A stretch of 64,000 bases of DNA from contig CAVVTG010000002.1 in NCBI GenBank assembly GCA_963751105.1, positions 1,674,001 through 1,738,000 on the forward strand, read 5' to 3'. Origin of the DNA: JACVRW01 sp963751105 (GTDB lineage Bacteria; Actinomycetota; Thermoleophilia; Solirubrobacterales; Thermoleophilaceae). The notes under the pieces are model-generated. The model was not told the DNA's origin. It did not search any database and was given only the letters and a program-made list of their open reading frames with translations. Shown here in pieces: positions 14,661 through 23,831 of this stretch. Numbering within the stretch: position 1 is the stretch's first letter; the number at the start of each line of letters is the position of its first letter. The translations under genes and the position numbers were made by a program.

Positions 14661-15648
14661 ACACCGGTGCCTTCACCAAGCCCTGGGCGACCGCCCAGGC
14701 GATGGTGCGCTCGAACGTGTCGGCCACCGGCGTGTAGCGCAGCCCGAGCTCCCGCTCCGCCCGGGACCCGTCGTAGCGGTGACCGTGGAGGAAGGTGCGC
14801 ACCATCTCGCGGCACACCGGCGGCTGCTTGCCGCGCAGCCGGAAGAGTCCCTCCATCACGGTCCCGGTGACGCCGGCGACGGGTGAGGGCAGGAAGCGAA
14901 CGCTGTGGCGGACCCCCGACAACCCGGAGACGATGTCGAGCGCCTCGCGTGAGCTCAGCGTGGCCCCGTTGAGCACGTAGCGCTCACCGGGGACTCCGCG
15001 CTCGGCCCCCAGCAGGTGTCCCTCCACGCAGTCGGCTATGTCGACGATGCTGATCGGCCGGTCCACGAACGCCCGCAGGCGCCCGTTGAGGTAGGCGATC
15101 ATGATGCGCCCGGTACCACCGGAGCGGCCGGGGCCCTGCACCGACGAGGGATTGATCGACACCAGCTCCACGCCCACCCGGCGCGCGGTCTCGAAGGCGG
15201 CGAGTTCGCCCTCGTGCTTGGAGCGCTCATAGACCGAGAGGTAGGTCCCGCGGTGCACCGAGTCCTCGTTCCCGATGGTCCCCGGCTCCTCTCCGAGCGA
15301 GGCGGCCGACGAGGTGAGCACCACCCGGGGCACCTCGGCCCGCGCGGCCGCGCGCACCGCCGCCTCGGCGCCGCGGACGTTCACGTGGAACAGCCTGGCC
15401 GGGTCCGTGGGACACAGCGTGTTGATGCCGGCCACGTGGTAGACCAGCGAGCAGCCGCCCATGCCGGCGGCCAGCGCGTCCTCGTCGAGCGTGTCCCCGC
15501 GAACCACGCGGGCGCCGCGGACCGCCAGAGCGCTCTCGGCCTCCTCGGAGCGCGCCAGCGCGACCACCTCTTCGCCCCGCTCGACCAGCCTCGCGGCGAG
15601 CGCGCCTCCGATCAGGCCGCTGCCCCCGGTGAGGAAGACCGGCGTCAC
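14659..15648 (-). CDS. NAD(P)-dependent epimerase/dehydratase (extended SDR)
   Basis: A 329-residue extended short-chain dehydrogenase. The cofactor motif is FLTGGSGLIGGALAARLVER at the N-terminus, then VYHVAGIN near 80, the catalytic Ser in VVLTSSAASLGEE near 113 and YERSKHEGE (YxxxK) near 140, followed by INPSSVQGPG. This resembles dihydroflavonol-4-reductase/3-beta-HSD-like enzymes that act on sugars, sterols or lipids. It starts at GTG, overlapping the pgsA stop by GTGA, so it belongs to the glp-dhaM-pgsA transcript. The substrate is unknown. Confidence 0.82.
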   Translation of the reverse strand: MTPVFLTGGSGLIGGALAARLVERGEEVVALARSEEAESALAVRGARVVRGDTLDEDALAAGMGGCSLVYHVAGINTLCPTDPARLFHVNVRGAEAAVRAAARAEVPRVVLTSSAASLGEEPGTIGNEDSVHRGTYLSVYERSKHEGELAAFETARRVGVELVSINPSSVQGPGRSGGTGRIMIAYLNGRLRAFVDRPISIVDIADCVEGHLLGAERGVPGERYVLNGATLSSREALDIVSGLSGVRHSVRFLPSPVAGVTGTVMEGLFRLRGKQPPVCREMVRTFLHGHRYDGSRAERELGLRYTPVADTFERTIAWAVAQGLVKAPV

Positions 15649-16220
15649 GTGGCCCGGTCCTCACGCGTGACCACGGGAAGGGCGCGCACGAGGTAGTCGA
15701 CCGCCGACGCCACCGTGATGGCCGCGGCGATCAGCATGGCCCACTCGTCGACGTACAGGCCGCCGACCGGATCGCCCGGCCGCAGGATGGCGAGCGCGAT
15801 GGCCAGGAACTGGACGCTGGTCTTGAGCTTGCCGAGCATCGACGGCGCCAGGACCTCGCCCTCGGAGGCGATCACGCCGCGCAGCGCCATGACCACCAGC
15901 TCGCGGCCGATGATCAGCGCGGCGATCCAGGTGGAGGCGCGCCCGGCCGCCACCAGAGCGATCAGGACACCCGACACCAGGAGCTTGTCGGCCGTGGTGT
16001 CGAGGAAGGAGCCGAGCTTGGTCGTCACGCCCCAGCGGCGTGCGAGCCGCCCGTCGATCCAGTCGGTGGCTGCGGCCAGGCAGAACAGGACGAGCGCCAC
16101 CAGCTCGCCGGTGTTCCCCCGCTCGTTGAGCACGAGCCACATCACCACCGGGGTCAGGACGATGCGCGTGGCGGAGCCCGCGGCTATCAGGCGCGCGGAG
16201 CGCAGCCTGCTCCCGGTCAC
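15645..16220 (-). CDS. pgsA: CDP-alcohol phosphatidyltransferase (PgsA-like)
   Basis: A 191-residue integral membrane enzyme that should join CDP-diacylglycerol to glycerol-3-phosphate in phosphatidylglycerol synthesis. The signature DGx2ARx8Gx3Dx3D is complete in DWIDGRLARRWGVTTKLGSF followed by LDTTADK. Hydrophobic helices (TRIVLTPVVMWLVL, LVALVLFCLAAATD, LIALVAAG, WAMLIAAAITVASAVDYLV) flank it. GTG at 16220 gives a 4-base GTGA overlap with the dhaM stop; GTG at 16235 is an alternative. Its position in a glycerol-3-phosphate locus fits its substrate. Confidence 0.83.
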   Translation of the reverse strand: MTGSRLRSARLIAAGSATRIVLTPVVMWLVLNERGNTGELVALVLFCLAAATDWIDGRLARRWGVTTKLGSFLDTTADKLLVSGVLIALVAAGRASTWIAALIIGRELVVMALRGVIASEGEVLAPSMLGKLKTSVQFLAIALAILRPGDPVGGLYVDEWAMLIAAAITVASAVDYLVRALPVVTREDRAT

Positions 16221-18700
16221 GGTCGGCGTTGCCACGAGGCGCGCGCGGACTCTAACGCCCCGCGGGCCGCCGCCGCGGCGGCCTCCGTGTCGCTCTCGCG
16301 CAGCGCGGCCTTGACGGCCGGGATCCTGCCGGCGGCCATGCTCAGCTCGCGCACACCCAGCCCGGCCAGCATCACCGCCGCCTCGGGCTCTCCGGCCAGC
16401 TCGCCGCACACCCCCACCCAGCGGTCGTGCTCGTCCGCCGCGGCGACGACGGCGGCGATCAGGGCGAGCACCGGCGCCAGCGCGGCCTCCAGCAGCCCCG
16501 CCAGGGCCCCGTTGCCGCGCTCGGCGGCCATCGTGTACTGGGCCAGGTCGTTGGTGCCGACCGAGAAGAAGTCGGCTTCGGGGGCGAACCCGGCCGCCTG
16601 GAGCGCCAGCGCGGGGACCTCGACCATCACACCCACCTCGAGCTCCGCGGAGCTGTCGAGATCGGCGCGTGCCCGGTCGAGCAGCGCCTTGGCGGCGCGC
16701 AGCTCGTCGAGAGTCGACACCATCGGGAACATCAGCTTCAGTGGATGCTCCTCGGCCACCCGCAGGACGGCGCGCAACTGGGTAATGAAGAACTCAGGCT
16801 CGGCCAGGGAGAGCCTGATGCCGCGCTGCCCCAGGAACGGGTTGTCCTCGGGCTCCTGACGCAGGAAGGGCAGCGGTTTGTCGGCGCCGGCGTCGAGGGT
16901 GCGGACGACCACGGGACGACCGTCCATGGCGCGCGCGATCTCGGTGAGCACCTCCACCTGCTCGTCCTCGTCCGGCGGCTCGGGCCGGTCGAGGAACAGG
17001 AATTCGGTCCGCAGCAGGCCGACGCCCTCGGCTCCCTGCTCGACTGCCGGAGCCGCCTCCGCCGCGCCACCGATGTTGGCGAACACCTCGACCCGGTGAC
17101 CATCGCCCAGGGCGCCGGGCTCGGCCGCGCGCGCCATCAGCTCCCGCCGGGTGGCCTCGTCGGCGTCCCGGCGGGCGCGCAGCTCGGACACCTTCTCCTC
17201 GCCCGGATCGACCTCCACCACGCCGGCCTCGCCGTCGAGCACCAGTTCCGTGCCCTCCGGGATCTCGAGCAAGCGCTGCCCCAGGCCGACCACTGCCGGG
17301 ATGCCGAGGGCCCGCGCGAGGATGGCCGCGTGGGCCGTGGCCCCGCCGCGAGCGGTGGCGATCGCCCAGGCGTCGCCCGGATCGAGCCCCGCCGCCTCCC
17401 CCGGCGTGAGCTCGTCGGCCAGGACGATGCCCGGCCCCTCGAGCGCCGTGCCGGCGGACCCGACTCCGAGCTGGGCGAGCACCCGTGCGGCCACGTCCTC
17501 CACGTCCACCGCGCGCTCGCGCAGGTAGGGATCGTCCAGCGCCCGGAACGCTGCGGCGGCCTCGGCCGTCGCCGACTGCCATGCCCGCGGCGCGCTGGAG
17601 CCGTCCTCGATGCTCTTCAGGGCGGGCTCGGTGATCGCGGTGTCGTTCACCAGCAGCGCCTGGGCGGCGAAGATCTCCGCGGCGCCGGCGCCGGCGCGGG
17701 ACGTGACCGACGACTGCATCTCCTCGAGCTCCTCCACGGCCGCCGCCCGAGCGGCGTCGAGACGCTTGCGCTCGTCGGCCGGGTTCCCGGCCGGCTCATC
17801 GTCGTCCAGCTCGGGGCGGCGCGCCTGCAGGCGGCGCGCCGGGCCGATGGCGATGCCCGATGAGGCGGGCACGCCGGTGAGGCGCTCGCCCGCAGCGGGT
17901 GCCGCGCGTGACTCGCCGGCCGGCTCCGGCTCGTTGGGCTCGGCGCGCGGGACGTCGCCGGCCCCGTCGTCCGCCGGGTCCCCGAAGTTCTCCTCCGCCA
18001 GCGCCCGCAGCGCGTCGAGGGCCTCGGCGGCCTGAGGGCCGCGGGCCAGCACCTCGATCTCGTCGCCCTGACCGACGGCCAGCGTGGCCAGCCCGGTGAG
18101 GCTGCGCCCGTCGGCGGGACCGCGCTTCCCGGTCACGTTCGAGACCTCGACCCGCACATCGAGGCCGCCCAGCGCCCCCACGACGCGCGCCGCGGGGCGC
18201 GCGTGAAGGCCGAGCCGGTTCTCCACCCGGAGGCGCAGCTCCTGCGCCGGGGTGTCCGTGCCGGCGGCCGGCTTGCTCGCAGCCTCGTCCCCCGCCTCTC
18301 CCCCGCCGAGCTGCTCGGTTTTTCCCCGCAGCGCCCCGCGCGCCTCGCGTGCCACCTCGTCCAGCGAGGCCCCGGCCCCCGCCAGGGCCGCGGCGGCCAC
18401 CGCCCCCTCCACGAGGGGCGCCTCGGAGAGCAGGATCGGCCCACCGTCCTCCTCGCTCATCTCCACCGCCATCTCCGCGCTCATCAGCGCGCTGCCAAGA
18501 TCCATGAGCACGAGCACGCCCTCGGGCGAGCGCACCCGTTCGACGGCCGCGCGCACGCGCTCGGCGTCGGTGCCGATCTCGCCGTCCTCCATCCCGCCGG
18601 CAGCCTCGATGGCCACCTCACCGCCCCCCATCTCCCGGGCCAGCTCGGTCACGCCGCCGGCTAGCGAAGCGCTGTGGGAGACGATTACGAGACCGACCAT
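16217..18700 (-). CDS. dhaM: DhaM-HPr-Enzyme I fusion (PTS phosphoryl donor for DhaL)
   Basis: An 827-residue multidomain phosphotransferase. The DhaM/EIIA-Man domain is first: GLVIVSHSASLAGG with active His9, and GVLVLMDLGSALMSAEMA. HPr is next (about residues 152-240) with NRLGLHARPAA and RSLTGLATLAVGQGDE. Enzyme I follows (LTGVPASSGIAIGPARRL), with phospho-His in GGATAHAAILARALGIPAV and the full PEP domain: GVGLLRTEFLFL, LDAGADKPLPFL, NPFLGQRGIRL, VMVEVPALAL, FSVGTNDLAQYTMAAERGN, GVCGELAGEP. Escherichia coli DhaM has only a truncated EI, so this chain looks able to carry phosphate from PEP to DhaL alone. The ATG shares one base with the glpC stop. Linkers are Glu/Ala-rich. Confidence 0.9.
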   Translation of the reverse strand: MVGLVIVSHSASLAGGVTELAREMGGGEVAIEAAGGMEDGEIGTDAERVRAAVERVRSPEGVLVLMDLGSALMSAEMAVEMSEEDGGPILLSEAPLVEGAVAAAALAGAGASLDEVAREARGALRGKTEQLGGGEAGDEAASKPAAGTDTPAQELRLRVENRLGLHARPAARVVGALGGLDVRVEVSNVTGKRGPADGRSLTGLATLAVGQGDEIEVLARGPQAAEALDALRALAEENFGDPADDGAGDVPRAEPNEPEPAGESRAAPAAGERLTGVPASSGIAIGPARRLQARRPELDDDEPAGNPADERKRLDAARAAAVEELEEMQSSVTSRAGAGAAEIFAAQALLVNDTAITEPALKSIEDGSSAPRAWQSATAEAAAAFRALDDPYLRERAVDVEDVAARVLAQLGVGSAGTALEGPGIVLADELTPGEAAGLDPGDAWAIATARGGATAHAAILARALGIPAVVGLGQRLLEIPEGTELVLDGEAGVVEVDPGEEKVSELRARRDADEATRRELMARAAEPGALGDGHRVEVFANIGGAAEAAPAVEQGAEGVGLLRTEFLFLDRPEPPDEDEQVEVLTEIARAMDGRPVVVRTLDAGADKPLPFLRQEPEDNPFLGQRGIRLSLAEPEFFITQLRAVLRVAEEHPLKLMFPMVSTLDELRAAKALLDRARADLDSSAELEVGVMVEVPALALQAAGFAPEADFFSVGTNDLAQYTMAAERGNGALAGLLEAALAPVLALIAAVVAAADEHDRWVGVCGELAGEPEAAVMLAGLGVRELSMAAGRIPAVKAALRESDTEAAAAAARGALESARASWQRRP

Positions 18701-19947
18701 CAAGTGCCGAGGCCGGACGCCCGGTGGAGCATCTCGACCGGGTGCACCGTGCGCACCCCGGTGGCCTCCTCGATCTGCCAGCGGCAGGTCTCCGAGTCGC
18801 ATACGGCACGGTCGGGAGAGGCCTCGGCGATCTCGGCGAACAGGCCGGCGCCGACCTTCATGGCGATGTCGTACTTCTCGCGCTTGAGCCCGTAGGTGCC
18901 GGCCACGCCGCAGCAGGTGGCGCCCGTCTCGATCGTCTCGAGCTCCGGCACGAGCGCCATCAGGTCGAGGGCGGGCTTGCCGATGCCGTGACCCTGCTGC
19001 TGACACGGCGCGTGGTAGGACACGGTCTCGGGAACGGCCTGGAAGTCCGTGTTGAGCTCGCCGCGCTCGTGCATCGCGAGCAGGTACTCGCAGATGTCGA
19101 ACACCCGGCCGGACACCACCTCCAGGTCCGGGTCGCCGGCCATGCCGAGGATCTCCAGCGCCTCGCGCTTGAGCATCAGGCTGCAACTGGTGGAGGTGGC
19201 GACGATGTCCACGCCGTCACGCGCGTAGGGCGCGAGCCGGCGCGCCAGGCGCTTGACGTAGCCCCGGGCGTCGTCGAACAGCCCATTGGACTGCAGCGGC
19301 AGCCCGCAGCAGTCCTGCTTGGGCACCTCCACCGCGATCCCGTTGTGCTCGAGCAGGGCCACCGTCATCTCGCCGAGGCGGGGCTCGTAGTAGTTGGTGC
19401 CGCAGCCGTGGAAGAAGGCCACGCGACGCGCGGGGGCCGCCGGCGCGCTGTGCCGGCGCGCCCAGCGCTGAAACGTCCGCCCGGCGTACTTCGGCACCGG
19501 CGCCCGCCGATGGATGCCGATCGTCTTCTCGATCGCGAGTCGTACCAGCGGGTTGGCCAGCGTCCAGTTGGCCAGTGGAGCCACGGGCGTGCCGAGCCGG
19601 CCGGCTAGCGTCGGGCGAGCCAGCACGCGGTCGCGCAGCTTGACGCCCTGGCGCTCCTTGAGCTCGGCCCGGGCCTGGCTGTTGATCTCCGCGATGTGCA
19701 CGCCCTGGGGACAGACCTGCGTGCAGACGCCACAGCCCGAGCAGTAGTCCAGCGAGGCGTCGGCCGAGGGCTCGTCGTCGATGCGGAAGCGCTCGGCCTG
19801 CGGCCCCGCGTACTTCGGCCCCGGAAACAGCGGCGTGACGTTCGAGACCGGGCAGTAGGTCTCGCAGATGGTGCACTTGACGCAGTGGTCGAGCGAGTCC
19901 CGCATGAGGTCGCCGAGCACGCCGGGAGCCTGGTTGGTCGTGGCCAC
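18700..19947 (-). CDS. glpC: Anaerobic glycerol-3-phosphate dehydrogenase subunit C
   Basis: A 415-residue iron-sulphur protein that anchors GlpAB and passes electrons to quinone. Two 4Fe-4S motifs are near the N-terminus: HCVKCTICETYCPV and YCSGCGVCTQVCPQG. Two CCG-type cysteine-rich domains follow, with FFHGCGTNYYEP, PKQDCCGLPLQS, YHAPCQQQGHGIG and ETGATCCGVAGTYG. It begins at GTG two bases after the glpB stop and is followed by dhaM. The order glpA-glpB-glpC is the standard operon order. Length agrees with the family. Confidence 0.9.
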   Translation of the reverse strand: MATTNQAPGVLGDLMRDSLDHCVKCTICETYCPVSNVTPLFPGPKYAGPQAERFRIDDEPSADASLDYCSGCGVCTQVCPQGVHIAEINSQARAELKERQGVKLRDRVLARPTLAGRLGTPVAPLANWTLANPLVRLAIEKTIGIHRRAPVPKYAGRTFQRWARRHSAPAAPARRVAFFHGCGTNYYEPRLGEMTVALLEHNGIAVEVPKQDCCGLPLQSNGLFDDARGYVKRLARRLAPYARDGVDIVATSTSCSLMLKREALEILGMAGDPDLEVVSGRVFDICEYLLAMHERGELNTDFQAVPETVSYHAPCQQQGHGIGKPALDLMALVPELETIETGATCCGVAGTYGLKREKYDIAMKVGAGLFAEIAEASPDRAVCDSETCRWQIEEATGVRTVHPVEMLHRASGLGT

Positions 19948-19949
19948 GC

Positions 19950-21245
19950 TCAGCTCCCCACCGCACCGGCCGCTGCGCCGGCGGCGGTCGTGGCCTCGAG
20001 CACGAGCTCGGCGGCCCGGTGGCCGGTGGCCAGGCTCAGGCCGTCACCGGACTTCTCGCGCCACGGCTCGGCGCCGGCCAGCGTCGCCCCGGCCACCAGC
20101 ACGTTCTCGTAGAGGCGCTCGCCCCCGCCGTCGACGGGCCGCAGCCCGGAGTCCGCCGCCACCCCCACGCGGCTCATGGGATGGTCGTCGAAGTAACCCG
20201 GGCTGAAGCGCCCGTTCTCGCCCTCGGGGACGCCGGCCACGGGCAGCCCGAGGGCCGTCTCGGACACCCGCCAGTGCGAGTCGAGCTCCACGCCTCCGGA
20301 CGCGATCCCGCCGGTGGCGAGCACCACCCAGTCCGCACCGCGGCTCTCCTCGCGCAGCCCCACGCGCACGCGCAGCGAGCTCACGCGCCCGTCCTCGCCA
20401 TCGGCGCCCACGACCACCGAGTTCAGGATCACCCGGCCGCCGGCTCGGCGCAGCGATTCGCGCAGGCTCGCGTGCACCCTCATCCCGGGCACCGAGGGCG
20501 GCAGCGTCGGGATCTCGAACACGGTGCGGCCGAGCCGGTGCTCGAGCTCCGACCACACGCCGTGGGGGTCGGCCACGCCGAGCACCGCCGGGAAGGCCAC
20601 GCGCTCCTCAACGCCGACCTGACCGATCACGTGCGCGGTGACCTCCGCCCTGAACGCCGGATCGTCGAAGGCGCGGCCGTACCCGAGCGCGTTGACGTCG
20701 GCGCGGCCCTCCGGCACGAGGTCGAGCTCCACGCCGCGTGCCGGCACTCCGACGCGGGTCAGCATGTCGGCGGCCAGCGCCGGGTGGAAGTCCTTCAGGG
20801 CCCGGAAGCCGACAATGCAGATCGGCGACTCGCGGCGCAGGTCTCCGCCGGCCATCGTCTCCGGGACGACGGCCGAGGGGCGGGTGCCCCCCAGCGCGGT
20901 GGGCAGGATGAGGTTCTCGTCCAGGCTGCCCGTGTAGGCATACGGCGCGAGCGGCCCGGCGGCGATGCGCTCCTTGAACCACTCGACAGCCGTGGCCACG
21001 CCGGCGGATCCAACGAGCGCGTAGGGATGCTCGGGCCGCGCCTGTGCGAGCGCGTCCACGGCCTGGCCGGGACTGTCCACGCGCTCGGGGTCATAGCCGA
21101 GGACGTCGATCGTTCCCGCGCCGAGATGCGTGGCCCCCACGCCCTTGGCCAGCACGAGCACCTTCGCTCCGCCCTCGGCCAGCCGCACCGCCGCGCTCAG
21201 CCCGGCCAGGCCGGTGCCCACGACGATCACGTCGTGATGGCTCAC
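19950..21245 (-). CDS. glpB: Anaerobic glycerol-3-phosphate dehydrogenase subunit B
   Basis: A 431-residue flavoprotein subunit. The N-terminal dinucleotide motif is DVIVVGTGLAGLSAAVRLAE, then VLVLAKGVGATHLGAGTIDV, typical of GlpB. The central and C-terminal parts continue with VPEGRADVNALGYGRAFDD, VLATGGIASGGVELDSHWRV, PGYFDDHPMSRVGVA and NVLVAGATLAGAEPW. GTG at 21245 overlaps the glpA stop by GTGA; a longer frame runs upstream by chance over glpA. With GlpA it forms the catalytic dimer that oxidises glycerol-3-phosphate to DHAP. Confidence 0.88.
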   Translation of the reverse strand: MSHHDVIVVGTGLAGLSAAVRLAEGGAKVLVLAKGVGATHLGAGTIDVLGYDPERVDSPGQAVDALAQARPEHPYALVGSAGVATAVEWFKERIAAGPLAPYAYTGSLDENLILPTALGGTRPSAVVPETMAGGDLRRESPICIVGFRALKDFHPALAADMLTRVGVPARGVELDLVPEGRADVNALGYGRAFDDPAFRAEVTAHVIGQVGVEERVAFPAVLGVADPHGVWSELEHRLGRTVFEIPTLPPSVPGMRVHASLRESLRRAGGRVILNSVVVGADGEDGRVSSLRVRVGLREESRGADWVVLATGGIASGGVELDSHWRVSETALGLPVAGVPEGENGRFSPGYFDDHPMSRVGVAADSGLRPVDGGGERLYENVLVAGATLAGAEPWREKSGDGLSLATGHRAAELVLEATTAAGAAAGAVGS

Positions 21246-22816
21246 TTGGCGGCCTCGCCCTCGGGGAGATGCTCCACGTCGAGCAGGCCCTGGTAGATCC
21301 AGTCGTCGAGGCGCGCCTGGCGCAGCTGGTCGCCGTAGAGGATCGGCCACACGCCCTTCCAGCGCTCCTGCAGGAAGTTGCGCAGCGAGTCGGCAGCCTC
21401 GACTCCGTCGAGCCGGCCGATCCCGTGCAGGATCCCGGTGGCGCGGTAGATGCAGAAACCTCCCTGGCACGGACCCATGCCCAGCCGCATGGTGCGCCGG
21501 ATGTCGTCGAGGTCGGCGGTCCCGCGCCGGCGCATGGCGCTCTCCAGGCGGCTGCGCCCGATCAGCTCGCATTCGCAGATGAGCTGCTCGTCCTGGAGGG
21601 TCTCCTCGCGGCGCTGGAGCCGCGAGCCGAGGTGGTAGGACTCCCCCTCCTCGTTGCCGGGCGGACGCTCCTCCCGCGTGCGGCAGGGACGCTCGACACC
21701 GATCTGGGCGCACATGGCGTCGACGATGTCCTGGGCCATCAGCCGCGCCGTGGTGAGCTTGCCCCCCGACATCGTGAGCAGGCCGTCCACCCCGTCGCGT
21801 TCGCGATGGTCGACCACCGCGTGGGTGCGGCTGACGTCGCGGGTGTCGGCCACCTCGCCCGCCTTCTCGTCCTGGAACAGCGGGCGCACACCGGCCCACA
21901 CGCGCAGCGCACGTGCCTCACGGAAGCCCGGGACCAGCCGCTCGCCGTCGTCGAGCATCTGGTCGACCTCTTCCTGGGTCACGGGAAGCTCGTCGGGCTC
22001 GGCCGAGCGAATGTCGGTCGTGCCGATCACGCTGACCGTCCTGATCGGAACGAGGATGTCCCCGTCCGCCGGCATCGTGCAGCGGTTGATCACCGTGTTC
22101 ACCAGCCGGTGGTTCATGGCGATCATGATTCCCTTGCCGGGAATCACGCCCACGCCCTCGATGCCCGCCATGTGGGCGATCTGCGCGGCCCAGGCGCCCG
22201 AGGCGTTGATGGTGAAGCCCGCCTCCACGTCGAGCTCCTCTCCGCTGCGCTCGTTGCGCAGCCGAGCGCCGCTCACCGCGCCGTTGTCGCGGTGCAGGTC
22301 GATCACCCGGTGATAGGGCAGGATGCGCGCTCCGTGCGCCGAGGCGCCCCGGGCGAACGACCAGACGGTCTTCCACGAGTCGATCGAGGCGTCGGGCACC
22401 GAGAACGCCCGCCGTATGCCCGGGTTGAGGCGCGGCTCGCGACGCAGCGCCTCGTCCACGCCGATCTCCTCCACCGGCAGCTCGGCGGCGCGACAGCCGG
22501 CGAGGAACTCGTCGCCGTAGGCCGGGTCGTCGTCGGGGGTGGTGACGAACAGGCCTCCGGTGTCCTCGATGCAGTCGGGGATGACCTCGCGCAGGATCGC
22601 GTTCTCCACCACGCACTCCTCGGCGGCCAGCTTGTCCTTGACCACGTAGCGCCCGCCGGAATGCAGCAGACCGTGGAAGCGGCCGCTCGTGCCCTGGGCG
22701 AGATCGGCGCGGTCGACGAGGACGACGTCGAAGCCTCTCAGCGCCGCGTCCCAGGCCACCGCGGCGCCCGTGGCGCCGCCACCGATCACCAGCAGCTCGG
22801 CTCGAAGGCTTGGCAC
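21242..22816 (-). CDS. glpA: Anaerobic glycerol-3-phosphate dehydrogenase subunit A
   Basis: A 524-residue FAD enzyme that converts glycerol-3-phosphate to DHAP. The FAD motif is LLVIGGGATGAAVAWDAALR, then GTSGRFHGLLHSGGRYV, INASGAWAAQIAHMAGI, IPGKGIMIAMNHR, VIGTTDIRSAEPDE and TMSGGKLTTARLMAQD. The C-terminal BFD-type cysteine cluster (ICECELIGRS and GMGPCQGGFCIYR) identifies GlpA, not the shorter aerobic GlpD. I prefer GTG at 22816 because an alternative TTG at 22825 lies in a palindrome. It heads a long operon glpA-glpB-glpC-dhaM-pgsA-SDR. Confidence 0.9.
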   Translation of the reverse strand: MPSLRAELLVIGGGATGAAVAWDAALRGFDVVLVDRADLAQGTSGRFHGLLHSGGRYVVKDKLAAEECVVENAILREVIPDCIEDTGGLFVTTPDDDPAYGDEFLAGCRAAELPVEEIGVDEALRREPRLNPGIRRAFSVPDASIDSWKTVWSFARGASAHGARILPYHRVIDLHRDNGAVSGARLRNERSGEELDVEAGFTINASGAWAAQIAHMAGIEGVGVIPGKGIMIAMNHRLVNTVINRCTMPADGDILVPIRTVSVIGTTDIRSAEPDELPVTQEEVDQMLDDGERLVPGFREARALRVWAGVRPLFQDEKAGEVADTRDVSRTHAVVDHRERDGVDGLLTMSGGKLTTARLMAQDIVDAMCAQIGVERPCRTREERPPGNEEGESYHLGSRLQRREETLQDEQLICECELIGRSRLESAMRRRGTADLDDIRRTMRLGMGPCQGGFCIYRATGILHGIGRLDGVEAADSLRNFLQERWKGVWPILYGDQLRQARLDDWIYQGLLDVEHLPEGEAAK

Positions 22817-22819
22817 TGT

Positions 22820-22836
22820 GCGCAATGCTATTGCGC
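22820..22836. promoter_or_regulatory. Palindrome between glpA and the aldo/keto reductase gene
   Basis: A perfect 7-base inverted repeat, GCGCAAT and ATTGCGC around GCT. It ends 3 bases before the likely glpA GTG and 48 bases before the divergent aldo/keto reductase. Its position in the only divergent promoter region of the glycerol genes makes it a candidate operator for a glycerol regulator. No regulator gene of the GlpR (DeoR) or GlpP type is present in the window. No second copy was noticed upstream of glpF or the second dhaK. Confidence 0.45.
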
Positions 22837-22883
22837 CTCGACCCTCGGCCCGGCCGCGGTTGCGCCACCCTTAGCCTGTCGGC

Positions 22884-23810
22884 ATGCCCTTCGCGCAGAT
22901 CGGGCTAGGCCTGGCCGCGCTCGGCCGGCCCGCCTACATCAACCTCGGGCACGGCGAGGACGTCGCCGATCCGAGCGTCGAGACGATGGAACGCACCGCC
23001 CACGAGGTGCTCGACGCCGCGTACGAAAGGGGCGTGCGCTGGTTCGACGCCGCGCGCTCGTACGGTCGCGCCGAGGCCTTCCTGGCCTCGTGGCTCGAGG
23101 GCAGCGGAGTGCGGCCGGGCGAGATCACCGTCAGCTCGAAGTGGGGCTATCGCTACACGGCCGGCTGGCGCGTCGACGCCGAGGAGCACGAGGTCAAGGA
23201 CCTGTCGGTGGAGCACCTCCGAGGTCAGTGGCGCGAGTCCCGGGAGCTGCTCGGCGACTGGCTCGACCTCTACCAGATCCACTCGGCCACCCTCGACAGC
23301 GGCGTGCTCGACGACCCGGCGGTGCGCGGCGAGCTCGACGCGCTGCGCGACAGCGGCGTGCGCGTGGGCCTCACGGTCACCGGCGAAGATCAGGCTGGAA
23401 CGATCGAGCGGGCCCTGGCCGTCGGTGGCTTCGACAGCGTGCAGGCCACCTGGAACCTCCACGAGCGCGCCGCCGAGACGGCCCTCGGCTGGGCCCACGA
23501 GGCAGGGCTTCAGGTGCTCGTCAAGGAGGCGCTGGCCAACGGGCGGCTGGCTTCGCGCGGCGCCGAGCCGGCGCTGGCCGACGCCGCTCGCGACCGCGGT
23601 GCGAGCGAGGACGCCGTGGCCCTGGCCGCGGCGCTGGCACGGCCCTGGGCGGACGTCGTGCTCAGCGGCGCGTCCACCGCCGCCCAGCTCGAGAGCAACC
23701 TGGCCGCGCTCGAGCTCGCCTGGGACGGCGAACTCGAGCAGCGGCTCAGCGGGCTGTCAGAGGAGCCGGCGGCGTACTGGAAGACGCGCGCCGAACTCCC
23801 CTGGAGTTGA
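22884..23810 (+). CDS. Aldo/keto reductase
   Basis: A 308-residue (beta/alpha)8 NADPH-dependent oxidoreductase. The catalytic tetrad can be placed: Asp and Tyr in WFDAARSYGRAE near residues 54-60, Lys in VSSKWGYRY near 88 and His in LYQIHSATL near 135. The C-terminal cofactor part is VVLSGASTAAQLESNL. It is divergent from glpA across a 67-base region holding a palindrome, so it may be regulated with the glycerol genes and reduce or oxidise a glycerol-derived aldehyde or ketone (inference). Family members have broad specificity, so the substrate cannot be fixed. Confidence 0.86.
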   Translation: MPFAQIGLGLAALGRPAYINLGHGEDVADPSVETMERTAHEVLDAAYERGVRWFDAARSYGRAEAFLASWLEGSGVRPGEITVSSKWGYRYTAGWRVDAEEHEVKDLSVEHLRGQWRESRELLGDWLDLYQIHSATLDSGVLDDPAVRGELDALRDSGVRVGLTVTGEDQAGTIERALAVGGFDSVQATWNLHERAAETALGWAHEAGLQVLVKEALANGRLASRGAEPALADAARDRGASEDAVALAAALARPWADVVLSGASTAAQLESNLAALELAWDGELEQRLSGLSEEPAAYWKTRAELPWS

Positions 23811-23831
23811 ACGTTTGACGCTGCGGTGCTC

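Noticed and set aside
18701..19186. N-terminal extension of the dhaM frame over glpC
   Set aside because: The extension is a shadow of glpC; DhaM proteins start with the MVGLVIVSH-type sequence found at 18700, which also overlaps the glpC stop by one base.
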